Of a DNA stretch of 64,000 bases, positions 24,650-38,735 are shown piece by piece; position 1 is the stretch's first letter, and each line of letters starts with the position of its first letter. Source of the stretch: Inia geoffrensis (Eukaryota; Chordata; Mammalia; Artiodactyla; Iniidae); contig CM070903.1 of NCBI GenBank assembly GCA_036417435.1, positions 56,520,001-56,584,000 of the forward strand. Reading direction: 5' to 3'. The notes beneath the pieces were generated by a model, which worked only from the letters and a program-made list of their open reading frames with translations, was not told where the DNA came from and made no database searches. Position numbers and translations under genes: made by a program.

Positions 24650-25626
24650 CATCTGCTTCCAGCCAAGATGGAAGACTGGATTTATCCTCTTGTCCAATAA
24701 AACTAAATATATATTTAACAACAGTACTTAAGACATCAAAAAATGAAAGACAGTGATTGCTGAAATATGGCCAACAAACAATGTAAAGTCTATAATTTCC
24801 CTATCTTACTGCCTAGAAAGAGTTTCAATTCTATGCTCTGGGGAAGGGAAGCCTAGATACAGCCTGGAAAACTCCCTGCTTGAGGGGATAGAGCTGGGAG
24901 TCCACTGCAGCATAGGCAGCTGGATCCTGCAAATTAGAATGCTGGAGAGGTAAGAGATACACAGGGAGAGGATTCCAGAGGCCCACAGAGGGTTCTTATT
25001 GAGAATTCAGTTGAATAACAGTTTATGCATCTGAGGAAATAATCCAAAACTAGAGGGAAAAAAATGAAAAAATCAAGTGGAATAATCAGCAAGGCCAATA
25101 CAGGGCTTGGAATAGTGCCTTTTCACACCATCTTGAGTAGAGGAATACGCAATTCAGAGGGCATGGGTAAAACTACTCAGAATGGTTTCACCTCAGGAGT
25201 GTGTTAAATTACAAAACCAGACCATATTCTTGGCCATAAAACAAGTCCTCAAAGAGAATTCAAGTTATACAAAGTATGCTTTATGATCACAATGAAATTA
25301 AATTGGAAATCCATAACAGAAAGATATCAGGAAAACCTCAAATATTTAGAAACTAAATGGGTTTAGTCACCCATAGGTCAACCAAAAAAGGGAGACAAAA
25401 AATAGATAGTTTGTACTGAATAAAAAATAAAAATACAGCATATAAAAATTAGTGAAATGTTGAAATACTGATGCTAAGTACTAATTCAGTGCTCAGAGGG
25501 AACTTTAAAGCACTAAAAGCTTATAATAGAAGAATGGTATCCAGTCAATGACCTCAGCCTCTACCTTAAAAAATTAGAAAGAGAAGAGCAAACAAATCTA
25601 AAATAATAGGGAAAAAGGAGATAATA
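24650..25626 (+). mobile_element. Ancient L1, left part (outermost element of nest)
   Basis: Begins with an L1-like 5' end (CAGCCAAGATGGAAGACTGG) and 5' UTR, then jumps by internal deletion to ORF2 (GACCATATTCTTGGCCATAA). It runs to a break at 25627 where a younger L1 has inserted; the same L1 order resumes at 40002. Confidence 0.8.
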
Positions 25627-25637
25627 ATTACAATGGA
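25627..25637. repeat. Target-site duplication, left copy (ATTACAATGGA)
   Basis: Partner of ATTACAGTGGA at 39991-40001, one mismatch. The pair marks the insertion limits of the second-level L1. Confidence 0.8.
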
Positions 25638-26946
25638 GAGGGTGATCAAGATCGCAGTAAGAGGAGGTGGAGGTCACCTCCCTCCCACAAACACAGAAAA
25701 AATACATCTAAATGTGGAACAATTGTCATGGAAAACTAACTGGAAACTGGCAGAAGAACTATACAACCAAGGTTGCAAGGAAGATTTCCACATAATTGAG
25801 TAGGATGGAAAGAAAAGCATCAGGTCAGGACCTGCACCCCTGGGAGGAGATTAAGAGGAAAAGGGAGATCACATGGGAGGACATTCGCACTGGGCATTGA
25901 ATGAGTTGAGCCACAGACTGGACATCCCAGTCCTGGGTTCCTGTGAGGAGGAGATAAGCCCCCTTCGCTGCTTGGAGAACTGCTGGGACAGATAGAAAGG
26001 CTGGAGAAGCCTAGATTCCACTCATGAGGGGTACACAGGTGCTGGCTTGACACCAGACAGGGCAGAGAGAGGTCTGCCCAAGAGGTCACTGCTTTGCCAT
26101 GTTCCCCAATCTGAGCTGAGTGAACACCCTGGCCCCACTCATTCCATGTCATAGCTTGGCACTGGATCTAGGGCAACCAGGTCCTGGGAAAAGAGTCAAT
26201 CTAGGGAAAAGAGGTGACCCAGGGGCCTGGAGTATGGTTCAACTGGGGCAGAGACAGCCATTTTTGGTGCTTACTCAAACAACACCCCAGAAATAGCCCA
26301 GATTTCTGATGGCAACCCAGCTGCTTCAATTCCTGCGAGCACAATGCCAAGATCCCCAGTGTCAGCCAAGCAAATACTCCAGCCAGCCCTGCTCACTCCA
26401 CACCATGACCTTGCACTAGATCTGGGATAACCACAATAGGGAAAGAGATGCAACCCTGGGCTTCACCTGAGCAGAGCCTCAGATGCCTACACAGGCAGCA
26501 CATGAGACCTCTGTAGACACATGAGCCACACTTACTAAGCACTCTTCTCCTTTGGGGCAAAGGCCCCAGTGTGGAGAGAAGTAAAAACACACACTTAAAG
26601 GGAACATAGCCAGCTCAAGCCCAACCCTCAGGGCATCTGTTCCAACAACTTAGGAGAAGATCCCACCCATAAAAGGGTGGCAACTGCCACTGAGTAGAGA
26701 TGTCTCACCTCACACCCCTCAAATTCTCTACATCCTCCAACACCAGCCACACCTGCTATTCATTGAGGTGATAGTGGCCAGCACACTGTAAGAAAATATG
26801 GGGCTGGCATTCACATCAAATCCAGCACCAAATACACTGGGCATACACAGTCAACATAGGGATGCTCCCACAGAAAAACATTCTTTCAAGATCACGATAG
26901 ATAACTGTTTTACCTAAATTCATAGAGACAGAAAAAGTTAAGTAAA

Positions 26947-27810
26947 ATGAAAAGGCAGAGGAACTACTCCCAGTTGAAAGAGCAAAAGAAAAGCCCTAAA
27001 AAAATAAATAATGAAACAGACATAATCTGTCTATCAGACAATGATTTCAAGAAGTTGGTAATAAAAACACTAACCTAATTAAGAAGGAAAATCAGTCTAA
27101 GAACAGATCATTTTAACACAGAACTAGAAACTATAAAGAGGACCCAATCAAAATAGATAATCCAATTTCTGAGATTAAAAAGCACTCTAGAAGCAATGAA
27201 AGCAGACTAAATGACACAGAAGAACACATAAGTGATCTGGAAGATAGAATAATGGAAATCATCCAATCAGAACAGCAGACAGAATGACATGAAAAAAAAT
27301 GAAAGCAACATATAAGATCTATGTGATAATATAAAACATGGCAACATCATCTTTATAGGGGTTCTAGAAGGAGAAGAGAGAAGGAGATCAAAATATATTT
27401 GAAGAAATTATGGCTGGAAACTTCCCAAACCTAAAGAAGGAAATAGATATTTAGGCACAGGAAGCACAAAATTTCCCAAACAAGATGAATCCAAACAGAC
27501 CAACACCAAGAAATATCAAAATTAAAATGGTAAAAGTTAACAATAAAGAGAGAATTATAAAGGCAGCAAGAGAAAAATAAAGAGTCATATACAATGGAAC
27601 CCCCATAATGCTATCAGCTGATTTCTCTGAAGAACCTTTGCAGGCCAGATGGGAGTGGCATGATATATTCAAAGTACTGAAAGGGAAAAACCTGCAACCT
27701 AGGATGATCTACCCAGCAAGGTTATCATTTAGAATAGGCAAGATAAAGAATTTCTCAACAAAAACTAAAAGAATTCAACAACACTAAAACTACCCTAAAA
27801 GAAACGTTGA
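26947..27810 (+). pseudogene. L1 ORF1 remnant
   Basis: The opening reads MKRQRNYSQLKEQKKSPKK, the usual start of cetartiodactyl L1 ORF1 (RNA-binding chaperone). It is followed by broken frames of the coiled coil and the C-terminal domain up to a TTGAAGGCT segment. Several stops and indels. Confidence 0.75.
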
Positions 27811-27856
27811 AGGCTCTACTCTAAATTGAAAAGAAGTAAGAATCGATAGTAAAAGG

Positions 27857-27892
27857 AAAATCCTAATAGGAAAAAAAAAAAATCCCAATAGG
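27857..27892. repeat. Short A-run flanked by 14-bp direct repeats
   Basis: AAAATCCTAATAGG at 27857-27870 and AAAATCCCAATAGG at 27879-27892 flank 8 A residues inside L1. It resembles a poly(A)-only insertion but could be slippage. Confidence 0.5.
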
Positions 27893-28312
27893 AAAGGCAA
27901 ATATATAGTAAGAATTAAAGATGACTTACATAAGCCAGTATGTAGATTAAAAACAAACCAAAAAATGTAAAAGCAACTATAGCTACAGTAAATAGTAAAG
28001 CAATAAGCATGAAAATGTAATATATGACATTGAAAACACAAAATGTGGGAGACGGGAGTAAAAATGTAGATCTTTTAGAATGGTTTTGAACTTAATGATT
28101 ATCAGTTTAAAGCAAGTAGATATAATTATGGGTCAACATATGTGAATCCCATGGAAACCACAAATCAAAATCCTATGAAAGATACACAGAAGTAAAAAGA
28201 TAGGAACTCAGAATACTACAAAAGAAAATCATCAAGCCACATGGGAAAAGAAAAAAAGAAGAAGAAATGAGCAAAGAAGAACTACAAAAACAACTGGAAA
28301 ACAAGGAATAAA

Positions 28313-31300
28313 ATGGCAGTAAGTATATACCTGTTGATAATTGGTCTAAATATCAATGGACTAAATGCTCCAATCAAAAGACATAGGGTGGCTAATTGGA
28401 TAAAAAACCAAGAACTTTCAATAGACTATGAGAGACTCACTTCAGGGTAAAAAGTGCACAGACTGAAAGTGACGGGATGAAAAATGATATCATGTAAATG
28501 GTATTGACAAAGCTGGAGTAGCAATAGTATATCAGAAAAAGTAATCTTTAAAACAAGGTCTATAATGAAAGACAAAGAAGGGCATTATGTAATGATAAAG
28601 GGATCAATACAAGAAGAGGATTTTATACTTGTTAGCATATCACACCCAATACAGGAGCACCTAAAATGTAAAGCAATTACTAACAGACATGAAGGGAGAA
28701 CTTGACAATAATACAATAAGGGTAGGGGCCTTAAACACCCCACTTATATCAATGGACAGTTCATCCAGACAGAAAATCAATAAGGCAACAGAGGTCCTAA
28801 ATGACACAGTGGACCAGTTGGACTTAATTGATATCTACAGGACACTACAACCAAAAGAAGCAGAATACACATTCTTTTCAAGTGTGCATAGAACATTCTC
28901 TATGATAGAAATTATTTCAAGCATCTTTTCTGACCACAAAAATATGAAACTAGAAATCACCTACATACAGAAAAATGAGAAAAGTACAAACAAATGGAGA
29001 CTAAACAACATGCTACTAAAATAACCAGTAGTCAACAATGAAATCAGAAAGGAAGTCAGAAAATACCTCAAGACAAATGAAAATGGAAGCACAACTCTCC
29101 AAAATCTATGAGATGCAGCAAAAGCAGTTCTTAGAGCAAAGTTCATAGGGATACAGGCCTTCCTCAAGAACAAAGAAAAATCTCAAATAAACAAACTAAC
29201 CTACCACCTAAAAGAATTAGAAAAAGAAGAACAAAGCCCAAAGTCAGCAGAAGGAAAGAAATAATAAAGATCAGAGGAAATAAATAAAATACAGATCAAT
29301 AAAACAATAGAAAAGATCAATGAAACCAAGAGCTGGTTTTTTGAAAAGGTAAACAAAATTGATAGACCTTTAGCCAGGCTCACCAGAAGAAAAGAGAGTG
29401 AACCTAAATAAACAAAATAAGAAATGAAAGAGGAGAAATAACAATCAGTACCATAGAGACACAAAAAAATCATAAGAGAGTACTATAAACATTTATATGC
29501 CAACAAATTGGACAACCTAGAAGAAAGAGACAAATTTCTAGAAACACAGCCTACCAGGACTGAGTCAAGAAGATACAACTTGAACATACTGATCACTAGA
29601 AGAGAAATTGAATCTGTAATTTAAAAACTTCCTGCAAACAAAAGTCCAGGACTGGATAGTTCCACAGGTGAATTCTACCAAACATATAAAGGAGAACTTA
29701 CACCTATCCTTCTAAACTATTCCAAAAAACCAAAGAGGGTGGAACACTCTCAGATTCATTCTACGAGACCACCATTACCCTGATTCCAAAATCAGAAAAA
29801 GACACTACAAAAAAAAAAAAATTACAGGCCAATATCTTTGATGAATACAGATACAAAAACAAGCAACAAAATATTAGCAAGCCAAATCCAACAACATATA
29901 AAAAGAATCATACACCACAATCAAGTTAGACTTATTCCAAGATCACAAGGATGGTTCACCATACACAAATCAATCAATGTGATACACCACATTAACAAAA
30001 AGAAAAACAAAAATCACATGATTATCTCAGTAGATGCTGAAAAACCTGACAAAGTTCACCATTCACTCATGATAAAAACTCTCATCAAAGTGGATATAAA
30101 GAAAACATATCTCAACATAATAAAGGTCATTTATGACAAGCCCACAGCCAACAAAATACTCAATGGTGAAAAGCTGCAAGCCTTTTCACCAAACTCAGGA
30201 ACAAGACAAGGATGCCTACTCTCACTGCTTCTATTTAACACAGTATTGGAAGTGCTAGCCACAACAATCAGAAAATAAAAAGAAATAAAGCTATCCAGAT
30301 TGGAAAGGAAGAGGTAAAACTGTAACTATTTTCAGATGACACGATACTCTATTAAATAACCTAAAGTTTCCACCCCAAAATTATTGGAACTAATAAATGA
30401 ATTCAGCAATATTGCAGGATATAAGATTAATATACAGAAATCTGTTGCATTTCTATATACTAATAATGAAATATCAGAAAAATAAAGTAAAAAATCTGGT
30501 TTAAAATCATTTTAAAATACCCAGGAATAAACTTAACCAAGGAGATGAAAGACCCACACTCTGAAAACCCTGAAACATTGATGAAGGAAATTGAAGATGA
30601 GTCAAAGCAATGGAAAGATATCCTGTGCTGTTGGATTGGAAGAACTAATATTATTAAAATGGCCATATTACCCAAAGCAACTACAGATTTAATGCAAGCC
30701 CTATCAAAATAACCAGGACATTTTTCACAGAACTAGAAAAAATAACTCTAAAATTTATATGGAACCACAGAAGTGTCTGAATTTCCAAGGCAATCCTGAG
30801 GGAAAAAAAAAAAAAACAAAGCTGGAGGCATAACCCTCCCAGACTTCAGATTATACTACAAAACTTCAGTAATCAAAACAGTATGGTATTGGCACAAAAC
30901 AGACACATAGATCAATGGAACAGAATAGAGAGCCCAGAAATAAGCCCAAGCACCTACAGTCAATTCAACTATGACAAAGGAGGCAAAAATATACAATGGA
31001 GAAAAAACACTCTTTTAACAAGTGGTGCTGGGAAAGCTGGACAGCCACATGTGGAACAATGAGATTAGAACAATCCCTAATACCATACAGAAAAATAAAG
31101 TCAAAATAGTTTACAGTCCTAAATGTAAGACTTGAAACCATAAAAATCCTAGAAGAGAACATAGGCAGAACACTTTTTGACATAAATTGCACCAATATTT
31201 TCTCTGATCACCAAGGCAAAAGAACCAAAAGCAAAAATAAACACAAGGGACCTACTTAAACTTAAGAGCTTTTGCACAGCAAAGGAAACCATCAACAAAA

Positions 31301-32060
31301 CAAAAAGACAACCTAGAGAATGCGAGAAAATATTTGCAAATGATACAACTGACAAGGGGTTAATATCCAAAATATAAATAGCTCGTGCAACTCAATATCA
31401 AAAAGAAAAAAAAAGTCCACTTAAAAAGTGGGCATAAGATATGAGTAGACACTTTTACAAAGAAGACATACAGATGGCTAACAGGCACATGAAAAGATGC
31501 TCAGCATCACTAAAGCTGGAGAAATGCAAATCAAAACCACAATGAGGTATCACCTTACCCTTGCCAGAATGGCTATCATCAAAGAGTCTACAAATAACAA
31601 ATGTTGTACAGGATGTGGAGAAATGGGAACCCTCATACACTGTTGATGGGAATGTAAATTGATGTAGCCACTATAGAAAACAGTATGGAGATTCCTTAAA
31701 AACTAAAAATAGAACTACCATATAATCCAGCAATTCCACTGCTATGTATATATTTGGAAAAAATGAAAACACTAATTTGAAAAGATACATGCACCCCAGT
31801 GTTCATAGCAGCACTGTTTACAGTGGCCAAGACATGGAAGCAAGCCAGTGCCCATCAATAGATGATTGAATTAATATGATGTGGTATATGCGTGTATACA
31901 TGCATACACGCCCACACACACACAATGGAGTATTATTCAGCCATAAAACAGAATAAAATACTGCAATTTGCAGCAATGTTGATGGAACTAGAGAATATTA
32001 TGCTTAGTGAAATAAGTCAGAGAAAGGCAAATACTATGTAACTTACATGTGGAATCTTAA
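28313..32060 (+). pseudogene. L1 ORF2 remnant (second-level L1)
   Basis: Frames at 28689-29024 (endonuclease end, LNDTVDQLDLIDIYRTLQP) and 29838-30278 (reverse transcriptase fingers, with [19 protein letters not shown] and [17 protein letters not shown]) preserve L1 ORF2. The remainder is shifted and stopped. The active-site stretch near 30330 reads FSDDTIL-like after a frameshift. Not functional. Confidence 0.88.
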
Positions 32061-32206
32061 TACAAAAGAATTATCTGCAAAACAGAAACAGACTCACAGA
32101 TACAAAAAATAAACTTGTGGTTACCAAAGGTGAGAGGAAATGTGGGAGGGACAAATTAAGGGTATGGGATTAACAGATACAAATTACTATATATAAAATA
32201 AGTAGG

Positions 32207-33645
32207 TGGTGGAGCTTCAAGATGGCGGAAGAGTAAGATGCGGAGATCACCTTCCTCCCCACAAATACATCAGAAATACATCTACACGTGGAACTGCCCC
32301 TACAGAGCACCTACTGAACGCTGGCAGAAGACTTCAGACCTCCCAAAAGGCAAGAAACTCCCCACGTACCTGGGTAGGGCAAAAGAAAAAACAGAGACAA
32401 AGAATAGGGACAGAACCTGCACCAGTGGGAGGGAGCTGTGAAGGAGGAAAAGTTTCCACACACTAGGAAGTCCCTTCGCGGCCGCGGAGATTGCTGGTGG
32501 CGGAGGGGGGAAGCTTCGGAGCCGCGGAGGAGAACACAGCAACAGGGGTGCGAAGGGCAAAGCGGGGAGATTCCCACAGAGGATCAGTGCTGACCAGCAC
32601 TCACCAGCCCGAGAGGCTTGTCTGCTCACCCAGAAGGACGGGCGGGGGCTGGGAGCTGAGGCTTGGGCTTCGGAGCTCGGATCCCAGGGAGAGGACTGGG
32701 ATTGGTTGTGTGAACACAGCCTGAAGGGGGCTAGTGCTCCACAGCTAGCCAGGAGAGAGTCCGGGAAAAAGTCTGGAGCTGCCGAAGAGGCAACACACTT
32801 TTTCTTGCCTCTTTGTTTCCTGGTGCAGGTGGAGAGGGGAATAAGAGCGCCGCTTAAAGGAGTTCCAGAGACGGGCATGAGCTACAGCTATGAGCGCAGA
32901 CACCAGAGACGGGTATGAGACGCTAAGGCTGCTGCAGCCGCCACCAAGAAGCCTGTGTGCAAGCACAGGTCATTATCCACACCGCCCCTCCCGGGAGCCT
33001 GTGCAGTCCGCCACTGTCAGGACCCCACGATCCAGGGACAACTTCCCCCGGAGAATGCATGGCACGCCTCAGGCTGGTGCAACATCACGCTGGCCTCTGC
33101 CGCCGCAGGCTTGCCCCACATCCGTACCCCTCCTGCCCTGTGGCATAAGTGAGCGAGAGCCGCTGAAGCAGCTGCTCCTTTAACCCATCCTATTTGAGCA
33201 AAGAACAGATGCCTTCAGGCGACCTACACACAGAGGCAGGGCCGAATCCAAAGTTGAACCCCGGGAGCTGTGCGAACAAAGAAGAGAAAGGGAAATTTCT
33301 CCCAGCAGCCTCAGGAGCAGCAGGTTAAAGCTCCACAATCAACTTGATGTACCCTGCATCTGTGGAATACATGAACAGACAACGAAGTATCCCAAATTGA
33401 GAAGGTGGACTTTGGGAGCAAAGATATATTATTATTTCCCATTTTCCTCTTTTTGTGACTGTGTATGTGTATGCTTCTGTGTGTGATTTTGTCTGTATAG
33501 CTTTGCTTTCACCATTTGTGCTCGGATTCTGTCCGTCGATTTTTTTTTCTTTCTTTGTACTTAAAAAATTTTTTTCTTAATAATTATTTTTTATTTTAAT
33601 AACTTTATTTTTCTTCCTTCCTTCCTTCCTTCCTTCCTTCCTTCC

Positions 33646-33697
<52 letters not shown>

Positions 33698-34251
33698 TCC
33701 CTCTTTCTCTCTTTCTCTCTTTCTCTCTTGTCTTTTCTCCCTTTTATTCTGAGCCGTGTGGATGACAGGCTCTTGGTGCGCCGGCAAGAAGTCGGAGCTG
33801 TGCCTCTGAGGTGGGAGAGCCAACTTCAGGATGCTGGTCCACAAGAGACCTCCCAGCTCCACGTAATATCAAATGGCAAAAATCTCCGAGAGATCTCCAT
33901 CTCAACACCAAAACCCAGCTTCACTCAACGACCAGCAAGCTACAGTGCTGAACATCCTATGCCAAACAACTAGCAAAACAGGAACACAACCCCACCCATT
34001 AGCAGAGAGGCTGCCTAAAATCATAATACGTCCACAGACACCCCAAAACACACCACCAGATATGGACCTGCCCAACAGAAAGACAATATCCAGCCTTATC
34101 CACCAGAACACAGGCACTAGTCCCCTCCACCAAGAAGCCTACACAACCCACTGAACAAACCTTAGCCACTGGGGACAGACACCAAAAACAACAGGAACTA
34201 TGAACCTGCAGCCTGCGAAAAGGAGACCCCAAACACAGTAAATTAACCAAA
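32207..34251 (+). promoter_or_regulatory. L1 5' UTR / internal promoter region
   Basis: About 2 kb upstream of the ORF1 ATG. The first 1.2 kb is GC-rich with many CpG (for example CGCGGCCGCGGAG at 32477), as expected for a L1 promoter. A pyrimidine microsatellite lies at 33612-33735. The open frames here, including 192 codons on the - strand, follow from GC richness. Confidence 0.7.
33612..33735. repeat. (CCTT)n then (CT)n microsatellite
   Basis: About ten TTCC units, then about 20 CT units and CTTT-type variants, in the L1 5' UTR. Confidence 0.95.
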
Positions 34252-35161
34252 ATGAGAAGACAGAAAAACACACAGCAGATGAAGGAGCAAGGTAAAAACC
34301 CACCAGACCTAATAAATGAAGAGGAAATAGGTAGTCTACCTGAAAATAATGATAGTAAAGATGATCCAAAATCTTGGAAATAGAAGAGACAAAATACAAG
34401 AAATGTTTAACAAGGACCTAGAAGAATTAAAGAGCAAATAAACAATGATGAACAACACAATAAATGAAATTAAAAATACTCTAGATGGGATCAATAGCAG
34501 AATAACTGAGGCAGAAGAACAGATAAGTGACCTGGAAGATAAAATAGTGGAAATAACTACTTCAGAGCAGAATAAAGAAAAAAGAATGAAAAGAACAGAG
34601 GACGGTCTAAGAGACTTCTGGGACAACATTAAATGCACCAACATTCGAATTATAGGGGTCTCAGAAGAAGAGGAGAAAAAGAAAGGGACTGAGAAAATAT
34701 TTGAAGAGATTATAGTTGAAAACTTCCCTAATATGGGAAAGGAAATAATTAATTAAGTCCAGGAAGCACAGAGAGTCCCATACAGGATAAATCCAAGGAG
34801 AAACACGCCAAGACACATATTAATCAAACTATCAAAAATTAAATACAAAGAAAACATATTAAAAGCAGCAAGGGACAAAGAACAAATAACACACAAGGGA
34901 ATCCCCATAAGGTTAACAGCTGATCTTTCAGCAGAAAATCTGCAAGCCAGAAGGGAGTGGCAGAACATATTTAAAGTGATGAAGTAGAAAAACCTACAAC
35001 CAAGATTCCTCTACCCAGCAAGGATCTCATTCAGACTTGACAGAGAAATTAAAACATTTACAGACAAGCAAAAGTTAAGAGAATTCAAAAAAAAAAAAAA
35101 AGTTAAGAAAATTCAGCACCACCGAACCAGCTTTACAACAAATGCTAAAGGAACTTCTCTA
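34252..35161 (+). pseudogene. L1 ORF1 remnant (third-level L1)
   Basis: ATG at 34252 opens MRRQKNTQQMKEQGKNPP but reaches TAG near 34381 after a frame error. The coiled coil and RNA-recognition segment follow at 34445-34756 (MNNTINEIKNTLDGINSRIT, then IRIIGVSEEEEKKKG) until TAA at 34754-34756. The C-terminal domain continues with broken frames and a poly(A) insertion at 35088. Trimeric RNA chaperone of L1 in its intact form. Confidence 0.88.
35071..35115. repeat. Poly(A)-only insertion with 17-bp target duplication
   Basis: AAAGTTAAGAGAATTCA at 35071-35087 and AAAGTTAAGAAAATTCA at 35099-35115 (one mismatch) bracket a run of about 11 A, inside the 3' end of ORF1. Confidence 0.7.
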
Positions 35162-38081
35162 GGCAGGAAACACAAGAGAAGGAAAAGACCTACAAAAACA
35201 AACCCAAAACAATTAAGAAAATGGTAACAGGAACATACATATCCATAATTACCTTAAATGTAAATGGATTAAATGCTTCAACTAAAAGACATAGACTGGC
35301 TGAATGGATACAAAAACAAGACCCGTATATAGGCTGTCGACAAGAGACCCACTTCAGACCTAGGGATACATACGGACTGAAAGTGAGGGGATGGAAAAAG
35401 ATATTCCATGCAAATGGAAACCAAAAGAAAGCTGGAGTAGCAATTCTCATATCAGACAAAATAGACTTTAAAATAAAGACTATTACAAGAGACAAAGAAG
35501 GACACTACATAATGATCAAGGGATCAATCCAAGAAGAAGATATAACAGTTGTAATGCACCCAACATAGGAGCACCTCAATACATAAGGCAAATACTAACA
35601 ACCATAAAAGGGAAATTGACAGTAACACAATCATAGTAGGGTAATTTAACACCCCACTTTCACCAATGGACAGATCATCCTAAATGAAAATAAATAAGGA
35701 AACACAAGCTTTAGATGATACATTAAAGAAGATGGACTTAATTGATATTTATAAGACATTCCATCCAAAAACAACAGAATACACATTATTCTCAAGTGCT
35801 CATGGAACATTCTCCAGGATAGATCATATCTTGGGTCACAAATGAAGCCTTGGTAAATTTAAGAAAATTGAAATCATATCAAGTATCTTTTCTGACCACA
35901 ACTCTATTAGACTAGATATCAATTACTGGAAAAGATCTGTAAAAAATACAAACACATGGAGGCTAAACAATACATTACTTAATCACCAAGTGATCACTGA
36001 AGAAATCAAAGAGGAAATCAAAAAATACCTAGAAACAAATGACAATAGGGACACGGCTACCCTAAACCTATGGGATGTAGCAAAAGCAGTTCTAAGAGGG
36101 AAGTTTATAGCTATACAAGCCTACCTTAAGAAACAGGAAACATCTCAAATAAACAACCTAACCTTGCACCTAAAGCAATTAGAGGAGGAAGAACAAAAAC
36201 ACCCCAAAGTTAGCAGAAGGAAAGAAAGAATAAAGATCAAATCAGAAATAAATGCAAAAGAAATGAAGGAAATGATAGCAAAGATCAATAAAACTAAAAG
36301 CTGTTTCTTTGAGAAGATAAACAAAATTGATAAACCATTAGCCAGACTCATCAATAAAAAAGGGAGAAGACCCAAATCAATAGAATTAAAAATGAAAAAG
36401 GAGAAGTAACAACTGACATTGCAAAAATACAAAGGATCATGAGGAATTACTAGAAGCAACTCTATGCCAATAAAATGGACAACCTGGAAGAAATGGACAA
36501 ATTCTTAGAAATGCACAACCTGCCAAGACTGAACCAGGAAGAAATAGAAAATATGAACAGACCAATCACAAGCATTGAAATTGAAACTGTGATTAAAAAT
36601 CTTCCAACAAACAAAGGCTCAGAACCAGATGGCTTCACAGGCGAATTCTATCAAACATTTAGAGAAGAGCTAACACCTATCCTTCTCAAACTCTTCCAAA
36701 ATATAGCAGAGGGAGGAACACTCCCAAACTCATTCTACAAAGCCAACATCACCCTGATACCAAAACCAGACAAAGATGTCACAAAGAAAGAAAACTACAG
36801 GCCAGTATCACTGATGAACATAGAAGCAAAAATCCTCAACAAAATACTAGCAAACAGAATCCAACAGCACATTAAAAGGATCATACACCATGATCAAGTG
36901 GGGTTTATTCCAGGAATGCAAGGATTCTTCAATATATGCAAATCAATCAATGTGATACAGCATATTATCAAATTGAAGGAGAAAAACCATATGATCATCT
37001 CAATAGATGCAGAGAAAGCTTTCAACAAAATTCAACACCCATTTATGACAAGAACCCTGCAGAAAGTAGGCATAGAGGGAGCTTTCCTCAACATAATAAA
37101 GGCCATATAGGAGAAACCCACAGCCAACATCGTCCTCAGTGGTGAAAAACTGAAACCATTTCCACTAAGATTAGGAACAAGACAAGGTTGCCCACTCTCA
37201 CCACTATTATTCAACATAGTTTTGGAAGTTTTAGCCACAGCAATCAGAGAAGAAAAAGAAATAAAAGGAATCCAAATTGGAAAAGAAGAAGTAAAGCTGT
37301 CGCTTTTTGCAGATGAAATAATACTATACATATAGAACCCTAAAGATGCTACCAGAAAACTACTAGAGCTAATCAATGAATCTGGTAAAGTAGTAGGATA
37401 CAAAATTAATGCACAGAAATCTGTCATTCCTATACACTGATGATGAAAAATCTGAAAGTGAAATTAAGAAAACAAAAAGAATAAAATATCTAGGAATAAA
37501 CCTACCTAAGGAGACAAAAGATCTGTATGCAGAAAATTTTAAGACAGTGATGAAAGTAATTAAAGATGATACAAATAAGTGGAGAGATATATCATGTTCT
37601 TGGATGGGAAGAATTAACATTGTGAAAATGACTCTACTACCCAAAGAAATCTACAGATTTAAGGCAATCTCTGTCAAACTACCACTGGTATTTTTCACAG
37701 AACTAGAACAAAAAAATTCACAATTTGTATGGAAACACAAAAGACCCCGAATAGCCAGAGCAATCTTGAGAACGAAAAATGGAGTGGGAGGAATCAGGCT
37801 CCCTGGCTTCAGACTATACTACAAAGCTACAGTAATCAATACAGTATGGTACTGGCATAAAAACAGAAATATAGATCAATGGAACAGGATAGAAAGCCCA
37901 GAGATAAACCCATGCACATGTGGTCACCTTATCTTTGATAAAGGAGGCAAGACTATACAGTGGAGAAAAGACAGCCTCTTCAATAAGTGGTGCTGGGAAA
38001 ACTGGATAGGTACATGTAAAAGTATGAAATTAGAACACTCTCTAACACCATACACAAAAATAAACTCAAAATGGATTAAAG

Positions 38082-38291
38082 GGGCTTCCCTGGTGGCGCA
38101 GTGGTTGAGAGTCTGCCTGCCAATGCAGGGGACACGGGTTCATGCCCCGGTCCGGGAGGATCCCACATGCCACGGAGTGGCTAGCCCTGTGAGCCATGGC
38201 CGCTGAGGCTGTGCATCCGGAGGCTGTGCTCCACAATAGGAGAGGCCACAACAGTGAGAGGCCCGCGTACAGCAAAAAAAAAAAAAAAAAA
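38082..38291 (+). mobile_element. CHR-type SINE in L1 ORF2 (young)
   Basis: Begins GGGCTTCCCTGGTGGCGCAG and ends in poly(A). Perfect 9-bp duplication GGATTAAAG at 38073-38081 and 38292-38300. Confidence 0.95.
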
Positions 38292-38735
38292 GGATTAAAG
38301 ACCTAAGTGTAAGACCAGATACTATCAAGCTCTTAGAGGAACACATAGGCAGAACACTCTATGATATAAATCACAGCAAATCCTTTTTGACCCACCTCCT
38401 AGAGAAATGGAAATTAAAACAAAAATAAACAAATGGGACCTAATGAAACTTCAAAGCTTTTGCACAGCAAAGGAAACCATAAATAAGACCAAAAGATAAC
38501 CCTCAGAATGGGAGAAAATATTTGCAAATGAAGCAACTGACAAACGGTTAATCTCCAAAATTTACAAGCAGCTCATACAGCTCAATATCAAAAAAACAAA
38601 CAGGCCAATCCAAAAATGGGAAGAAGACCTAAATAGACATTTCTCCAAAGAAGATATACAGATTGCCAACAAACACATGAAAGAATGCTCAACATCATTA
38701 ATCATTAGAGAAATGCAAATCAAAACTACACTGAG

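Larger units (their letters stand above)
25638..32206 (+). mobile_element. L1 LINE, near full length, second level of nest (left part)
   Basis: Starts with a canonical 5' end (GTGATCAAGATCGCAGTAAGAG), has a 5' UTR to about 26940, ORF1 remnant (about 26947-27810), ORF2 remnant and part of the 3' UTR. The 3' UTR is interrupted at 32206 by another L1 and resumes at 39833. Confidence 0.92.

Noticed and set aside
32300..32878. 192-codon open frame on the - strand
   Set aside because: It lies in the GC-rich L1 5' UTR in antisense; GC-rich DNA gives long chance frames.
36475..38206. Long + strand frames of 211 and 265 codons
   Set aside because: They are pieces of L1 ORF2 (reverse transcriptase and C-terminus), the second running into a SINE; annotated as pseudogene, not as genes.
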